From: an uncultured Clostridia bacterium
GTDB taxonomy: Bacteria > Bacillota > Clostridia > TANB77 > CAG-508
DNA: 17,682 bases
Direction of reading: 5' to 3'
Assembly: GCA_947626205.1 (NCBI GenBank)
Contig: CANQRO010000022.1
Coordinates: 1 to 17,682 of the forward strand
Within the stretch, counting starts at the first letter, position 1. Every line of letters begins with the position of its first letter. The position numbers were made by a program, and so were the translations under genes. Below are positions 15,436-17,682 of this stretch, piece by piece. The notes beneath the pieces were generated by a model. That model was not told where the DNA came from. It made no database searches and saw nothing but the letters and a program-made list of their open reading frames with translations.

Positions 15436-16173
15436 CTATTTCATTTGACTTTCATAATATGCATTACAAACTTCCTCTGTATTTCCTATCATTTTAACAG
15501 TTCCATGATCTAACCATACCGCTTTTGTACATATCTTTTTTATTTGTTCTAGAGAATGTGAAACAAATAGAACTGTAGTTCCTCCATTTATCATACTTTT
15601 CATTTTTTCTTCACTTTTTTGTTGAAAAGCAATATCTCCAACTGATAATATTTCATCTACTATTAAAATCTCTGGATCAACTATTGTAGCTATCGAAAAT
15701 GCTAAACGAGCTGTCATACCAGAAGAAAAATTTCTTACAGGTACATCTAAAAAGTCTCTTAATTCTGAAAAATCTACTATTTCATTAAATTTACTTTTTA
15801 AAAATTCTTTGCTATACCCTAATACTGCACCGTTTAAGTATATATTTTCTCTAGCTGTAAGTTCTGGATCAAACCCTGCACCTAATTCTATCATAGGGCA
15901 TATATTTCCATTTACTGTTACTTTACCAATTGTTGGTTTCATAACTCCTGCTATTACTTTTAACATTGTAGATTTTCCAGCTCCATTACTACCTACAAAT
16001 CCAATAACTTCTCCTTTTTTTACCTCAAAAGATACATCTTTTAATGCCCAGAAAGTTTCTTTCTTCGGTTTATTCTTTTTTGATTTAAATAAATTTATGA
16101 AAAACAATTTTAATGAAAAGTTTTTTTCTATTCCTAAATTAAATTTCATTGAAACATTGTCAACTTTAATCAT
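15436..16173 (-). CDS. Polysaccharide/teichoic acid ABC exporter, ATPase subunit
   Basis: A 245-residue ATPase of the TagH/Wzt group that powers export of a lipid-linked glycan through its permease, encoded just upstream. Walker A GSNGAGKST is at 61-69, the signature appears as FSSGM at 149-153 (a known variant of LSGGQ in this group), Walker B ILIVDE at 169-174 with catalytic Glu174, and the switch histidine is His206. The N-terminal insertion with a lysine-rich loop (about residues 15-40) before the core is typical. The protein stops soon after the nucleotide-binding domain, so it lacks the C-terminal carbohydrate-binding domain of Wzt from O8/O9a-type systems and the extra C-terminal region of Bacillus TagH. 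Recognition of a terminal cap by this subunit is therefore not expected. A strong AGGAGGAG ribosome site is present. Confidence 0.93.
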   Translation of the reverse strand: MIKVDNVSMKFNLGIEKNFSLKLFFINLFKSKKNKPKKETFWALKDVSFEVKKGEVIGFVGSNGAGKSTMLKVIAGVMKPTIGKVTVNGNICPMIELGAGFDPELTARENIYLNGAVLGYSKEFLKSKFNEIVDFSELRDFLDVPVRNFSSGMTARLAFSIATIVDPEILIVDEILSVGDIAFQQKSEEKMKSMINGGTTVLFVSHSLEQIKKICTKAVWLDHGTVKMIGNTEEVCNAYYESQMK

Positions 16174-16208
16174 AATTTTATAACTCCTCCTAAAAGCTAA
16201 AATCTATT

Positions 16209-16997
16209 TTAAACGTAATATATAAATTTATCTTGTGTTTTTCTAAACACAACAACTCCAATTAATAATACCGCTAAAGAAGAGCCTAAGCAAACCATCC
16301 AAGTAAATGGCTGTGGTATCCTGTGATATAATATAATTTCTCTTGCAAAATTAATATAATGATACATTGGATTTAACTTAAATAGCGTTTGTAATTCTAC
16401 AGATATTAATTTAATATCATACATAATCGGTGTTAAATATGTCCATAGCATTATAATTATTCCATATATATAAAACATATCTCTTAAAAATACTGATACA
16501 GCAGATAATATAAATCCCATTCCAAGTGTAAACATAAATAGGCATATAAAAGCATATGGCAACATTAAATGATATATATTAACTCCCGTTCCTGTTGCGA
16601 ATAAAACTATATATAGTGGAATTAGGGTTAGCAAAAAGTTTATTCCAACAAATAGGCATTTTGATAGTGGGAAAATATATTTTGGGATATATATTTTATT
16701 TATTAAGGAAAAATTTGCCACTACTGAACTCATAGCTAAGTTAGATGCCTCACTAAAATAATTAAACATTACTAATCCAGAAAGTAAATATGCCAAATAA
16801 TTAACTCCCGGTGTACTCATTTTAAATACATTTGAAAATACAATTGCCATAACTGCCATTGTAAGTATTGGATATAATAAGCTCCAAAGTACCCCTAAAA
16901 CTGATCTTTTATACTTTACTTTAAAATCTCTACTTATTAGTTGCTGTAACAAGAAAGAATATTTTTTTAAATTTGCCATTATATTTTTTAAAAACAC
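16209..16997 (-). CDS. Polysaccharide/teichoic acid ABC exporter, permease subunit
   Basis: An ABC-2 type permease of about 262 residues with six hydrophobic segments, the TagG/Wzm size and layout. The N-terminal RDFKVKYKRSVLGVLWSLLYP is the diagnostic interfacial helix and first membrane segment of this family. It would form a homodimeric channel with two copies of the ATPase encoded next and pass undecaprenyl-diphosphate glycan to the outer face. Start choice: a GTG at 17006 overlaps the ribosome site, while the GTG at 16997 lies 8 nt after AGGAG and is preferred. An ATG at 16979 is 26 nt away from the site. A 58-nt gap with a possible promoter separates it from the tagO-like gene. Confidence 0.92.
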   Translation of the reverse strand: MFLKNIMANLKKYSFLLQQLISRDFKVKYKRSVLGVLWSLLYPILTMAVMAIVFSNVFKMSTPGVNYLAYLLSGLVMFNYFSEASNLAMSSVVANFSLINKIYIPKYIFPLSKCLFVGINFLLTLIPLYIVLFATGTGVNIYHLMLPYAFICLFMFTLGMGFILSAVSVFLRDMFYIYGIIIMLWTYLTPIMYDIKLISVELQTLFKLNPMYHYINFAREIILYHRIPQPFTWMVCLGSSLAVLLIGVVVFRKTQDKFIYYV

Positions 16998-17005
16998 AAA
17001 TATCA

Positions 17006-17010
17006 CTCCT
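17006..17010 (-). promoter_or_regulatory. Ribosome binding site deciding the permease start
   Basis: AGGAG on the minus strand lies 8 nt before the GTG at 16997 and touches the GTG at 17006, which supports the former as the start codon. Confidence 0.5.
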
Positions 17011-17024
17011 ACATTTCCTTAATG

Positions 17025-17053
17025 ATTATATAACAAACTTAATATCATTTAAA
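17025..17053 (-). promoter_or_regulatory. Possible promoter before the ABC exporter genes
   Basis: The minus strand carries a perfect TATAAT (17025-17030) and, 17 nt upstream, TTTAAA (17048-17053), which matches the -35 consensus at four of six positions. The -10 is good and the spacing ideal, but the -35 is weak and the DNA is very AT-rich. Confidence 0.3.
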
Positions 17054-17055
17054 AT

Positions 17056-17682
17056 TTATATATCTTTACTTTCATCATTTCTTATTTTTAATATATCTTT
17101 ATAACCAAGTAGTGCTATTGCTAACATTATTAGTGCAAATGATACCGCTTTCCATATTCCACTTTCTAATAGGATTACTGCAAACATTCCAAAAGTTGCA
17201 CTAATTCCATATAATATAAAAACTGCTTGTTTTTGAGTATAACCTTTTTTCATTAATCTATGATGAATATGTCCATTGTCTGCATTAAAAATTGCTTTTA
17301 TTGATTTCTCTTTTATTACTCTTCTAATAATCGCAAATATTGTATCGCATATAGGTAATGCTAATACAATTAATGGTGCAATTAAAACTATGGCTGTATA
17401 AGTTTTTGCGACTCCTAATATTGATATTATAGATAGTGAATACCCTAAAAAATTTGTTCCTGTATCACCTATAAATGTTTTGGCAGGATTAACATTAAAT
17501 GGCATAAAACCAACTATACCACCTGCTACGGCAGTTACTAATACTGTTGCTATAATTGGTGAATCGTTTAAAGAGAATATAATTAATAAAGATACACAAG
17601 ATATAAGTGATATTCCTGATGATAATCCATCCAATCCATCAATTAAATTTATAGCATTTGTTATTCCAACAATCCATAACAT
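17056..17682 (-). CDS. tagO: TagO/WecA-type polyprenyl-phosphate GlcNAc-1-phosphate transferase, N-terminus cut by the window
   Basis: The last 208 residues of a polytopic MraY-superfamily enzyme that loads sugar-1-phosphate (GlcNAc in TagO and WecA) onto undecaprenyl phosphate to start a glycan. Visible motifs are NAINLIDGLDGL at 9-20 with the paired aspartates, KTFIGDTGTNFLG at 68-80, and NADNGHIHHRL at 133-143, whose HIHH group marks TagO/WecA rather than MraY. About five hydrophobic segments remain, then a charged tail. The ATG at the window edge is almost certainly internal, since family members have about 130 more residues before the NLIDG motif. It is the first gene of the visible operon and the natural initiator for the TagA-like enzyme encoded downstream. 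Confidence 0.93.
   Translation of the reverse strand: MLWIVGITNAINLIDGLDGLSSGISLISCVSLLIIFSLNDSPIIATVLVTAVAGGIVGFMPFNVNPAKTFIGDTGTNFLGYSLSIISILGVAKTYTAIVLIAPLIVLALPICDTIFAIIRRVIKEKSIKAIFNADNGHIHHRLMKKGYTQKQAVFILYGISATFGMFAVILLESGIWKAVSFALIMLAIALLGYKDILKIRNDESKDI

Noticed and set aside
15809..15990. FSSGM signature in the ABC ATPase as a defect
   Set aside because: This degenerate form of LSGGQ is normal for TagH/Wzt-type ATPases, and Walker A, Walker B and the switch histidine are intact.
15809..16183. Plus-strand open frame opposite the ABC ATPase
   Set aside because: It mirrors the Walker motif region on the other strand. The ATPase on the minus strand explains the sequence fully.
1..17682. 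CRISPR array, insertion sequence, toxin-antitoxin pair or phage genes
   Set aside because: No regularly spaced repeats, transposase or integrase motifs, or small paired genes were seen on either strand. Every sizeable gene belongs to surface-glycan synthesis.

Overview
This window is AT-rich and Gram-positive-like. It reads as part of a chromosome from a low-G+C Bacillota, most probably a clostridial species. The support is the TagO/TagA/TagGH-type wall-glycan genes, AGGAGG-type ribosome binding sites, sigma-A-type promoter hexamers and very A/T-biased codons. The species cannot be named from the sequence alone. No RNA gene, CRISPR array, insertion sequence or classical terminator was found.

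All convincing genes lie on the minus strand and are tightly packed, so the window should be read from right (17682) to left (1) as one cell-surface polysaccharide locus. The right end holds initiation and export: a partial TagO/WecA-type sugar-phosphate transferase, then a TagG/Wzm-like permease and a TagH/Wzt-like ATPase. A glycosyltransferase block follows (15426 to 7250): a GT2 protein split by an apparent one-base frameshift, a GT4-like enzyme, a TagA/WecB (GT26) enzyme, another GT4, a GT2, and a large protein joining a GT4-like and a GT2 domain. Next come an FAD-dependent oxidoreductase resembling UDP-galactopyranose mutase and a large polytopic membrane protein (DUF6056-like). The left end holds rfbF, rfbG and rfbH, the route from glucose-1-phosphate towards CDP-3,6-dideoxyhexoses. 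It is interrupted by the remains of a GtrII-type membrane glucosyltransferase and closed by a GtrA-family protein.

Together these genes would start a glycan on undecaprenyl phosphate (TagO, then TagA), extend it with the GT2 and GT4 enzymes, and export it through the ABC transporter. The rfbFGH genes would supply a deoxysugar, and GtrA with a GT-C-type membrane enzyme may decorate the glycan outside the membrane. The teichoic-acid polymerisation genes (TagB/TagF) are not in the window. Neither are the last reductase or synthase of the dideoxyhexose path, nor a GtrB-type polyprenyl-phosphate glucose synthase. Some of these may lie beyond the edges.

The points most worth checking are a perfect-consensus promoter overlapped by a 17-bp dyad in the middle of the locus, the frameshifted glycosyltransferase, the GtrII remnant inside the dideoxyhexose genes, and the hybrid nature of the pathway. 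I did not see a clearly new kind of system. The novelty is in gene combination and in decay.
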